From Diploscapter coronatus (Eukaryota > Nematoda > Chromadorea > Rhabditida > Rhabditidae), in assembly GCA_964036155.1 (NCBI GenBank), contig OZ038423.1:13531249-13595248 (forward strand): a DNA stretch of 64,000 nucleotides. The letters run 5' to 3'. The notes under the pieces are model-generated. The model saw nothing but the letters and a program-made list of their open reading frames with translations. It was not told the DNA's origin and searched no databases. A program made the position numbers and the translations under genes. Positions 25,183-35,539 of the stretch are shown one piece after another (the first letter of the stretch is position 1; every line of letters starts with the position of its first letter).

Positions 25183-25297
25183 TGTAAAACTTGTAACATT
25201 GTAACATGCGAAAGAATATGGGATAGGTGGAAGGTAAGGTAGGCTGGAGTGTCTTTTCCCACACTATTTCGCATGTTACGATGTTACGAGTTTTGCA
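25183..25297. repeat. variable-arm hairpin element E
   Basis: The arms TAACATTGTAACATGCGAAA and TTTCGCATGTTACGATGTTA pair almost fully. The core has AGGTGGAAGGTAAGGTAGGC and TTTTCCCACACTATTTC, as in C and D. Confidence 0.8.
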
Positions 25298-25466
25298 AAT
25301 TGCCTCATATTAGTAAGTGAATTAATAAAACTTGATATAAAATCGCTAACATGTGTATTTTGCAATTAATTTTCCGAATGCCTGCTACTCAATGTTAATC
25401 TGCTGGTAATGATAGCTGGATAATAACATTTGAAAATTGTTGCCTTCCATTTTCAACTGCTTGCTA

Positions 25467-25742
25467 ATATTTTTTTTTCCTAGCCTTATTATTCCCCACT
25501 AGGTGGGGGTCGGCTACCCTCAAGTCCGTAATGGGACAGTCGGCCTATCCTAGCCACACAGGACTAGTGGCCCGTCCCGAAGGCAGACTGTTGTTGTGTG
25601 AACAGCCGAGGGATTTTAGGCAAATGTTTCGTGGTTTTATCCACCACCAACATTTCTTAACCCCCTTGGTTTGGGTAGGAGCGGGAGGCGAACTTGAGCC
25701 CCAGCTGCAGGCAGTAACACACAACCAGTGCACTACACCGCC
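25467..25742 (-). mobile_element. tRNA-derived SINE
   Basis: Read on the minus strand, it starts with a tRNA-like head: TAGTGCACTGGTTG as an A-box region, then AAGTTCGCCTCCC as a B-box, about 35 bp apart. A body of about 200 bp of unrelated GC-rich sequence and an A-run at 25469-25478 (T on plus) follow. No intact cloverleaf was seen, so it is not a tRNA gene. Confidence 0.6.
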
Positions 25743-25743
25743 T

Positions 25744-25765
25744 GATATATATGTATATATATTTA
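25744..25765. repeat. TA/TG microsatellite
   Basis: A short alternating run (GATATATATGTATATATATT) between the SINE head and the SL1-like sequence. Confidence 0.8.
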
Positions 25766-25778
25766 TTCAATAAATAAA

Positions 25779-25885
25779 GGTTTAATTACCCGAGTTTGAG
25801 GTATCTCGTTCTACCGCTAATCACTGTCCGACAACACCTAACGACAACTAACCAATACACGGAAGTAGACTAATCACCTGTCTAC
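25779..25885 (+). other. SL1-like spliced leader sequence with following donor
   Basis: Positions 25779-25800 match the 22-nt nematode SL1 leader at 21 of 22 positions (one A to G, at 25792) and are followed directly by GT, as in an SL RNA gene. A GTAGAC/GTCTAC hairpin follows at 25865-25885. I see no clear Sm-binding site and no promoter element, so a functional SL RNA is unproven. A relic SL RNA gene, or a copy carried by a retroposed transcript, is equally possible. Confidence 0.5.
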
Positions 25886-26057
25886 GTTTTATTACAATTT
25901 GTATCTTTTATTTTCCCAAGTGGGTGTTTCGATTTCACATACCGCTTTTTTACTAATCCGTTGTTGTTCGAAATTGAAAATTTTCCCTTTATCAGACTGC
26001 TACAATATAGTAAATAGGGTGAATGGGAAACAGTCATCTCATAGCCATTCTTCAGTC

Positions 26058-28250
26058 ATGTCACAGCCAGATAATGTCTACCAGCACATGGAAATTCCAC
26101 AGGCCATTTACTATGTGAGTATTTGGGGTTTGGTTTTAGTTGCATTTGATAAATATAAAAATCTTTCACGACTTGTTTAATGGACAATAATGATTTTTAA
26201 TTGAATGCATGAAAATATGTAAATGTTCCTAATTAGGAGCAGGCTTCCTTAAAATGTCATTTCTCTGTGATGGAGAAGAGTAATGATTTTCAAATTTAAG
26301 ACGGGGACAGGTTTGATTTTTGTCACTGAGAAAGGGACAGATGGAAGCGGGTAAATCTTTTGGAAGTCTGATTAGGAGCACGCATCTCCTTTAAGCGAAT
26401 TTTTCTTTCGAAAGAATTAGTCTAAAAAGAATAAAATCATGGAATAAATTCTATCCTATATTTCTTTCGATAGTATTTTAATTATCAATTCGGCAATATT
26501 TCAGGGCAATAGCATACTCGGCATATTCGTTAATTCCCTAGCTTTTCTCGTTATTCAGCGGAATTCGCGGCCTGAGATTGGTTCCTACAAATATTTGCTG
26601 CTCTGTTTTGCAGTGTATTGGATATTTTCTTGCATTATCAATATTATTATTCTACCGGTAAGTTTAATGAAAAATATTCCAAATTTATCCGATATTTAGG
26701 GCTTGTACAGTTGGAAGGGTGCTTTCGGATTGTTCGTTACATCGTTCATCCGAAATGCTCAATACTTGGCCCCAATCAGTGCTTGTATATCTTCAGCTTC
26801 CTATTTTAGCTCAATATTCCTACTTGTGGTGCACTTCATCTATCGGTATTTCGCTGTAATACGGTAAGATTTTTTTCTTTATTGCTTTCTTACCACAGAT
26901 TTGCTATGGCAAGCCGATTACTTGATGAAGATAAGGGTGTTTAATAATAAACATATTTTGACACATACATTATTTTATGATTAGCAGACTATTTGCTTTT
27001 CAATCAATCAAGATTTGTAAAAATGCCAATGGTTAAATGAGGTTCATTGTTTTGGCATAAGTAAGAACTCTTTATTCTCCATCAAGTAAAATGATCTTCA
27101 AAAAATACACAACTTTTATTTGTGTTTTCTAGAATGAGAGACATTCTGTCCAGTAGAAAAATGAAGTACTTTTCCATAATTTAACGAAAATTTCAAAAAA
27201 TTCACCAAATTCATTTAAGCGAAGATATGCTAAAATGGTTCAAATACCCGTATTGCTTGATATGGGTGGTCGCATTTATCGTTTATTGCTTTGATCTCTG
27301 CATAACGATGATGGAGTTTTATCAGCCTGATCAAGAAAGCAAGGAATATGTTAGGAGGTTGCATATTCTGATGAAAAATGATTTTTTTCTTCAATTTCAG
27401 TTATTTTATGGAAAACTACGGCGTAAATGTGGACCATGCTTACCTCACTGTAGGACGATATTATGTAAGGATATTTCGTTTTTTAATGGAAAGATTATTA
27501 TTTTTTTTAGAGTAACACTCCAGATGGTATCAAAATCCGATGGAGCGTTGTTATTCGGATCATCAATTTGGCCTTTATCAACACAATGGCTATGGTCATA
27601 ATCTGTATCACTTCCTGGAAACTGTATCAGGCTCTGAAATTACTAGAATCTATCACTAGCAAATACGTAAAGCGATTGCAGATGCAGTTCTTCAAGGTCC
27701 TTGCAATACAGGTTGGTTTATTAGAAATGGTTTTAAAAATTACTGGCGATAAGGAATAAGTTATTTTGATTTTGAGAAAAAACCCTATTGAAATGATTCA
27801 CAATAAACTTCAGAGCTTATCAGAATAGGCTTTCGACCATCCATTTTGTGCACTATATCTGTTTTCAAATCTTTGCTTAAATTCTAAAAATCAAATATGC
27901 AGAGGATACAGTTCTCATTCATTATATGCAAAACCAAAAGAGTTATAGTCAATTCATCAAACTTTTTCTTTCAGACAACAATTCCATTCGTGACTGAATT
28001 TCTTCCAGCGATTGTCTACTACATTCTGTCGATGTTTGGCCTCGAAATAGGCATCTATGTAAACGCCATCCTTGTGATAGTGTCTTTCCAGCCTTTTCTC
28101 AATGGCTGCACGACTCTCATTGTTATCACGGATTATCGAAGAGCAGTCAAAAAAATCATTTTTAATTTCATACGAATCCAGGATGATAATGTGAGCAGGG
28201 TTGAGTCCAATCCAGCCAACCTCATGCCAAAATCCACTACCAGTTCATGA
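26058..28250 (+). CDS. Str-family 7TM chemoreceptor 2
   Basis: Seven exons (26058-26114, 26505-26657, 26700-26863, 27220-27357, 27401-27464, 27511-27711, 27975-28250) give 350 residues. Landmarks are RPEIGSYKYLLLCFAVY after TM1, ILP closing TM2, LVVHFIYRYFAV at TM3, KEYVR then the NYGVNVDHAYL block, KRLQMQFFKVLAIQ at TM6, TTIPFVTEFLPAIVYY, and TDYRRAV after TM7. Five internal exons (153, 164, 138, 64, 201 bp) are the same length as in the nested receptor at 2.0-4.4 kb, so the two are paralogues with a frozen gene structure. The TM7 motif is FQPFLNG rather than YP.xDP, a divergence from the usual form. Expected role: odorant or pheromone detection in ciliated neurons. Confidence 0.9.
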
Positions 28251-29423
28251 CGTTCATAATAAAATAAGGAAATGATTATTGCGCCTGGAAAATAAACCGA
28301 TATCTGAATATTTTGTGATGATTTCTACTCTGATCTTATGGAAGTCTGACGTCTTATTTATTGTTTTCAAATCAATTTGATTGAATTTGGTGATGCTATT
28401 TTTTGTATTTTGAAGAACAAATTAAGAAATGATTTATTGACTCAGCAATGTTTATTTCATTGTAATTGGAATTTTTTTCTTTTCTCCTTCACATTTTATC
28501 TCTCGCTTTCGGTGGCTATCGAAAGCTCAGCCCCTTGGCTGGCTTGGGATTTATTTTTGCCCTTTACAATTCTTTAATAAATCCTTGGTATCTTACCAGA
28601 AACTCTTGTTTATGGGACTTCACGACCCTTAGGATCTTTACAGAACCCCGAATAGCCGACTAAGGTTTAGATTGCTTATCTTTTCTTATTCTAGTCGCAC
28701 GATCCTATCATTGAAGTTCTCGATTACGAATTGATGCATTTGTGACATTTTCGTCTAGTTTTTGAAATTTTATATGAAAGATAGTATTTTTTTCTGAAAC
28801 TACTCAATTAGTTGAAGTTTCATGTTCATTTTTCGAACTTTTCCGCAAAATATTCATTTCTCCAGAAAAATACTACTTTTAACTCGTACTCTAGGTGATC
28901 TTCATGATGCTCTTAAAACCAAATTACGACGAATCTTGCATATCATTTACGCAAATTTGAAATTTATACTGAAATAGAAAAGAAAATAAAATTTTTTATT
29001 ATGGCATTCTCAAACGCGAGATTCATCCGATTCTTTGTCCAATTCCTAGGTGTGCAGAGCAATAGGGACATTTGTGATGATAGTCTTGGCAGGAATCGAT
29101 GCAGAACGGAATCCAAACACAAGGCCAACATCTAAAAAATTTGAGCAAACTAGGGGAGAAATGGGCTCGGCTTTGGCCCGATTTCGGCCTTCGACATGTC
29201 TAATACACGCTGAAGGCCATATTCGGGCCGGAATCGGACCATTTTCGGGCGATGATTAGACGAAATTCGAGTCTAGATTATGGACAGACATTTTTACCTA
29301 CCACATTTTCACCAAATTACCGCCTGAAAATAGCCAGATTCTGTCTCGAATAGTCTTCGACACGCCGACTATCAAAATCAGGCCAGACTTGGGTATGAAA
29401 TTTAGATGTCTACGATATTTACA
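28251..29423. other. intergenic, no gene seen
   Basis: 3' flank of the receptor gene. A GC-richer patch at 29050-29270 has repeated GGCC/CGGGC words but no spliced frame. Confidence 0.4.
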
Positions 29424-29725
29424 GGCAAATGCAGAGTAGTGCAACGATTAACCACGTCGCACATCCGGCATGGTGCTCAATTCGAGTTTGTACCTGCAAT
29501 TTGAACATACCAACACTGCAGACGGTTTCCGAGTTGGTTTACCGAAAGGTAGGCGTGACCCAACTCGTTTTCTCTACTTCTTACTGCAAGCAGAGACACA
29601 GAGGAAAGAGAGCACTTGGCGTCACTCAGCGTCTCTGCCCACCGGAGGTAGGAGCGAGACCATGCCCGCTTTTCGGCAGACCAACTCGGAAAGCGTCTGT
29701 ATCTTAAATTTGTTTTTAAAAAATA
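29424..29725 (+). mobile_element. SINE-like unit, second copy type
   Basis: The head AGAGTAGTGCAACGATT and GCTCAATTCGAGTTT sit where the A- and B-boxes would be, in the same order and near-equal spacing as the unit at 25.5 kb. It ends in TTTTTAAAAAATAA. The body differs, so this may be another subfamily. Weaker than the first. Confidence 0.4.
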
Positions 29726-29751
29726 AGCTTGTCAACGGTTCATTTTCCTAC

Positions 29752-29921
29752 CTGCTTATGACAATGAGGGCATTGCGTCAGCTGTGACTCAAATCCGAAT
29801 TTCGCTCGCGATCGAATGACTTCATCTTGTTGAGGAGGAGCTGAAGGCTGCCCCTCAATAACTGCAAGGGGTGGAGCAGAAGGTTGGACGGGAACTAGTG
29901 TTTGTGCGTGTGTTATTTGAG
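29752..29921 (-). pseudogene. LITAF-like exon (N-terminal half only)
   Basis: A clean internal exon with a TTATTCAG acceptor and a GTAGGA donor encodes 56 residues. It has two PSAPP motifs (VQPSAPPLAV, GQPSAPPQQD) and ends LTQCPHCHKQ, the first zinc knuckle of LITAF/SIMPLE-type membrane-associated domains. The second half (hydrophobic segment plus HxCPxC) is not visible downstream on this strand, where the SINE-like unit lies. No start exon was found either. It may be a decayed gene, or have distant exons I missed. Confidence 0.5.
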
Positions 29922-29940
29922 CTGAATAATAAAGAGTCAA

Positions 29941-30879
29941 GGCGAATCATTTTCGACTTAATGATATCGACAACATCTGACAAAATAGATCCTTATGTAA
30001 AGCACGCTCAAACTTTTACGAGGAAAATGTGTGAATTTTCTCTCCAGTTTTCTGTATTTTTCTACTTTCTGTCACTTTTTTTTCAATTTCAAACGCTTCC
30101 ATGTTGGTAAGCGATATCGAATCGACTATTCAACATGAAAATCAATGAATTTCTGATGCGTTTTAACTTAGTTTGGATTGGAGCGTGCTTTACGCAAGCG
30201 TCAATTTGTAAGATGTGCTCGATATTGTCAAAAATTCTATGAACCTCGTGCATAAAAATTGTCATGCGCAATAATATTTAAAAAAAAAAAACTAAAAATT
30301 ACCAGTTGGATAAACGATTGTTGTGCTCATAGTTCAAAAGTTGAAGAAAATTCAATGGTCAAGTTTGAATCGAAGTGAAAATTCATAAATGTCATACAAG
30401 ATTTACGAGGGGCAAAAATGCATAAAGGATTGAAAATGTTTATCTTATCATAAAAGAAATCATCAAACATATGAAAACGGAAATATTTATTGACATGCAA
30501 AACTCATAAATTTTATTTCAAACGTTTATTTGGTATCAAATAGTGTACCTAAAATTAACGCCGAAAAATAAATTAGTTAGGATTAAATTTAAGGTGTTTT
30601 TGCATTCTATTTAACAAAATTTCACATTTTTGTATCAGTTGGCAACGCGGCTCCAGAGATACTAACTAGCATCCTATCTTCCCCTCCCCAATGCACAAGT
30701 ACCAACTCCTTCCATTCAATCTTGCATTCGCATGGTGATCTTGATCACACAACAGACAATAAACGACTAGAACGATAAGTCTCATCAAATCATTGTCGGG
30801 GGGAGCCCGACTTCAAAACAAACCCAAAACAAAGATTGGAATATTTAGGAAAGTTCATCCAAAAATATAAAACTACGCA
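29941..30879. other. no supported gene
   Basis: AT-rich sequence. Upstream exons of the LITAF-like fragment would be expected here, but none is convincing. Confidence 0.35.
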
Positions 30880-31018
30880 TCGTTGATTAGAGAGACAGTC
30901 GATATTCATGCAGCAGCAATTAGAAATGGAATTTGGAGCGAAATAGTGAGTTGCGGAGAAGAGAAACGAGGTGAATAACGTAATTTTTGAATATCGACGT
31001 TCTCTCCGATCAATAATA
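30880..31018. mobile_element. TIR element (MITE), copy 1
   Basis: A 139-bp unit with inverted ends GATTAGAGAGA..GTCGATATTCA / TGAATATCGACGTTCTCTC. It aligns end to end with 62497-62639 (CATGCAGCAGCAATTAGAAA shared). No coding capacity. Confidence 0.85.
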
Positions 31019-31384
31019 GTCTTTGTTATTTTGGATTCTTTTATATTTACAATCATCATATTGATTAGTTCAGTCTAGTATTTACATATTAAATAAACTT
31101 ATAAATTATTCTAGATTGTGCAATGTAACATTTTTCGTAATCAGGAAGTTTTTAGTATATAAAATTCAAGTACAAAGTTTTTTATCAGTGGCTGATCTTC
31201 ATAAAAGTATACAATTAGACAAGCTTCGAAGAAAATCTAGAAGTGAACAACTCAACAACTCGCACTGAAGTTACGAAAGGAGTGAGACGTGCTATTATCT
31301 CTTGAAGAAATGTTGAAATATTAAATCTGAAATTCAAAAAGTGTAAAGAACCAAAGGTCTTATTGATTAACTATTCTTTCAAAA

Positions 31385-32807
31385 ATGAAGGTCATTACGA
31401 ATTCCTCCAGCGAATTTATACCAAGAAAATTTTATGCATTGCAAGTTAAGGTGAGTGTTAAGAAATTTGCATACACTGAAAATTTAGCATCAAAGTTATT
31501 TTCGTTCTAATATTTTAACAAATTGCCTAAATACAGCAATCTAAATATTAAAATTTTCTCTATGTTCCAACTAATTAACATTCTTTCAGGCATATTTGCA
31601 ATTTTTTATCAGCGCTAGAATAATTTTCCAATGCGCAATGTTTTTATTGAGTTTGAACAATGAAATGAGTTCAGAACAAATACATATACATCTTGTTTCG
31701 GTTGCCATTGGTGTGAGTATATTGTTTTAATTTCTAGAAGTTTTTATTAATTAAAATATATTTTCACAATATCATGTTCATTAATAATCAGAAATAGCGT
31801 CATTAGCTTATGAATCACATTTGCATGAAATTCCAATGAAATAAATATACCGTGATTTGATGTCAATGGAAATCATAGTTACGTTTTGAGAAATTTTAAT
31901 GAAGAAAGTCTGCTCAGAATGCGGTTATCGATTCTTGTCCCTTTCATGTGTTTTAATTTTACCCATACTGATTGTTAATAAACATGAGGCAATGAGTTTA
32001 GATGGGGATCGAAACAATTCTTTTCATAGCTTCATACTTCAAAAAATCTATAATATTTCTAATTGCATATATTTTAAACGTAAGATTTGATTTTTTTACA
32101 AACAATATTTATTTAAACTAAAATCTAGGTTTTAAATTGTGGGCTTAATTTATTTATGTTTCTCATCACTTTATGTAGTAAGTAAAATGATTTCGAGTGC
32201 AAATATAATTTTATTTCTTAGTTATGACGTTCAACGAACGTATTAAAAAACTATCTCCACTTCCATGGGGCATTATTAGCATCGATCTAGGCCGTAAGTG
32301 AATTACTTTACAAATTTTTAATCAAACTTCGTTATCTACCTGATAATTTGGAGATATCGAAAATCTCGCAACCTAGCAACTTGACAAAATAGGTAGCTTG
32401 AGAAAAGACTAGAACCGCAACTAACAAGATCCGCAATGATTTTAGGAAAGTCTGCAATTTTTCTTGTAAAAATCTAGAGACCTAGAGATTAATTCCATCA
32501 GTTAGCATTATCCAGTTACTGATCTTTCCTGAAGTTATTATGGCTCTTATTCATGGCGGCTATGGTTCTTTTCGGGTATACCGCGAAATAGTATTTTGCG
32601 ATAGGAAGCTGTATGAGAACACATTTAACTTTAGATTACTATTTCTTTATCAGCAGGGCTGTGAGATTGCTGAACTACTGATAATTTTCAGTGTACACCC
32701 TTATACTCATATTCGGCTACATGACGTTTAGAGATTTGAGAAGATATCGGAAACACGTCAAGGAGAATGAAAAACGAAACTCTCAAAAAGTTCATCCAAT
32801 AGCTTAG
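31385..32807 (+). CDS. multipass membrane protein, partial model
   Basis: Supported exons are 31385-31450 (MKVITNSSSEF...), 31590-31710 with a TM helix (ISARIIFQCAMFLLSL), a segment 31890-32089 with a second helix (FLSLSCVLILPILIV), 32223-32294 (MTFNERIKKLSPLPW), and a last exon from about 32699 (TLILIFGYMTFRDLRRY...) ending at TAG 32805-32807. The middle junctions do not all keep frame, so exon limits there are uncertain. Exon 1 ends in phase 0 just before TM1 and the last exon is a TM plus basic tail, as in the gene at 59.7 kb. A four-TM family is therefore likely; a degenerate chemoreceptor is the alternative. Confidence 0.45.
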
Positions 32808-35539
32808 AATTATTCCATTCCTCATCTTTATTTCTTATTTAGCTTAGGTGTATTTAAAATCATCGAATACGCCGATTGATTAGATCGAAATAAATTCAAT
32901 CCCATAAGTTTACCCTTTATAGCTCTAACTTTATTTAATTTTGCTCCACGAACAGTCATCTAAAATTTGAAATATGACATTTGTTCAGTTCATAATTACA
33001 TGGTTAATATCGAATCCAAGAATTTCAAAGAAAACACCTCAAACATCCGATTCGTATGGGAATTTCAAAACGACAATTGTCACTTTCTTGCAACTCTTAA
33101 TCAGCTAATCATCATGAGGAACTTTGAAAAGAGTCCTTTCGTTATGAAAAGCTTGGTAATTATCTTACCGGCGTATAACATTTGGATATCAATTGGTCTT
33201 TATTTTGTTGAATAAATCATTCAGATAGACCTCAATTTAGCGTCTAAACAAGAATCGAATAAAGCCAGCCTCAAATATTATTATCAGAGCGAAGGGTTCT
33301 AAATCCAATCAGCAAGCAAAATCATCTAGTCATAAATAATTTAACAACGTATAACCATGACAAAAGCCGATAAAAAATTTCGGAAAATCTACAAATTTTT
33401 GATAATTGCTGCATGAATAATAGGAAAAATCACTAAACAACTCATATAGCATCTCATATAACGGGATTGGAATTTTTTCCTAAAAATCGTTACCGTCTCT
33501 GATTTTTTTCTTCCAAAAACTTCGATGAAACACTTTCCAAATTAGTAAGTGTCGAAAAGATTCTCCGAAAGGAGGACAATTATCTTCTCGAATCGAAAAA
33601 TTCGCGAAGTAGTAAATAAAGTTCGTGCGGTTCAAAGTAACAGGACGCGATTCTTGAATTTAGCATCAAATTTTCTGAACAATTTGGCGAAAATTCTGTA
33701 AAAATGGCAGAAATTTGGCGGAATTCAGAAAGAGCCTTGAGCAGTTCAAAGTAACAGAGTGCATTTCATTTTGCTTCGTTTTCCGTCAATACTTTGTGCT
33801 TGCCGAGTTGGTGGAGTGTGTTTCAATGAATCGGAGCGTGGCGCGGCAGGCAGAGAGTAAGTGAAAATAAAAATGGGTGGAGTGAATGAAGGAACAAAGA
33901 CCACGCCCACTGATTAGCCTTTGGGAATGAAAGAGGAGATAGGGATTGGGGATGGGACGAACGAGTGATCGATGCAAAATTTATAGGAATTTCATCAGAA
34001 TTGCAGAAGAGTTACGATACTTTTATTTTTTATTGATTTTTGTTGAATTTGTAAAATTGTTAACTTGAAATATTTTTTCCTGATTACGATGGTTGAACAA
34101 TTTAGTCATAATATGACTGATTTTTATATTTATCAATTTCATAAGAGTGGTTTGCGATACTTTTGTTTATTTTCTTCCTGATTGTTTCTTAAAATGATTT
34201 TATCGTGAGATCAACATTCTGCAGCATTCTATCTTGCACTCAGTTTTAAATGATTCCAAAATTTTGGTGAAATTCTGTCATCTTTTGATGGGATGTTACG
34301 ATACTTTTTCCTGCAAATTAATTTTGGAAAAGTCGCTTTTAAACTGTTTGATTATTGAATTTTGAGTCTATCTGATTCTGAATTTCATCAATCCATTGAA
34401 GTAAATCAATAATCTTATCTGATCGACAAATTCTTTAGTAGAATTTCCATGATTACTGTGAAGCCAGAAGGTCCAAGTTCTTTTTGTTTTCCTAAGAGCG
34501 TTGTGAAACTTAAGCAGTTGTTTGATTGATGGAGTCACCTTATCTAGGGCATCGAACTACGATATTTTTCTGCTTATGTCTTAACCCTAGAATTCTACTG
34601 TAAAATGAAGGTTCGAAAACTATCAGGTTCGTTTAGAAAAAGAAAATCCTTAGGATTTTATGATACTTCTGCTCAATGCTGAATTCTATCAGATTTGCTT
34701 GATTTCTCTATTTGGTGCCTATTTTTACTTTGCTGAAGTTTATCTAAATTTTAAAAATATCTTTGCACTTGACGCGTGCTTAGTCAAATCTCCAAAAGTT
34801 ATCACTTGATTTTATAAAGTATTATCAAACTAGCCAAAATTACCATCTTGACTAATTGGTCTCCACCTTCAAAATTACTCCTTCAATTATCATCAAATTT
34901 CATCATTTCTCATGCAACATGGAAGCCCTCGTCATTATCGTCAGATACGATATCGGCTTCTAATCACCTTTTTTCTTTATTTAGTTTCATGCTGGCGACC
35001 ATCGTAAATTTGTTGCGTATCTTTCAGCTTCTGCAGGAGAAGTTTTAGAAAGTTTGAAAAGACTGGAAGATATGCTGAATGAGAGGAAGAAGGGCCTATT
35101 GTTAGAGATTTATCAGTCAAATACGATACGTCCTCTTAATCGTAGCATGCGCATCTTCTCATTTTGATTCCGATCTTATGAATTCGATAATCTCTAACCG
35201 CGCATATCATTCTTGGAAAATTATCGAACTTCAGATCAAGAAGTTCAAGTCAATATCTTGTCATTTGCATACTTGACGCTATTTGAATACTGATTTCCAT
35301 TTTCGATCATCACTTCCCATCGATTGAAGCTAAATATCGACTTCCCTAAAACACAATTTTTAAAGCGAACGCACATAAACTCCAGACTTCAACCTCTACC
35401 TTCATATCGATTTCCTCTTGCTCCATTTGCGACTTTTCATTGCGATTTCCAATTTTAACATTTTTCGCTAGCTCCCAACTATTCTCCAAAATATTTCTCG
35501 ATCGATCGATAATTTCGAGATTGACGGACATTTCTTCAG
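32808..35539. other. intergenic, no gene seen
   Basis: Long AT-rich stretch with no exon I can support. It precedes the nuclear-receptor-like gene and may hold its control region. A locally GC-richer patch (33830-33960) has no frame of note. Confidence 0.45.

Noticed and set aside
25682..25742. Functional tRNA gene
   Set aside because: A- and B-box-like motifs are present, but acceptor stem and cloverleaf do not pair; fits a SINE head better.
26234..26393. Direct repeat ATTAGGAGCA.GC about 135 bp apart in a receptor intron
   Set aside because: Too short to call an element or target duplication.
29050..29259. 69-codon ORF in a GC-rich patch
   Set aside because: Repeated GGCC/CGGG words explain the open frame; no exon signals.
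32967..33215. 82-codon plus-strand ORF
   Set aside because: AT-rich frame without a recognisable domain; could be chance in a long gene-free region.
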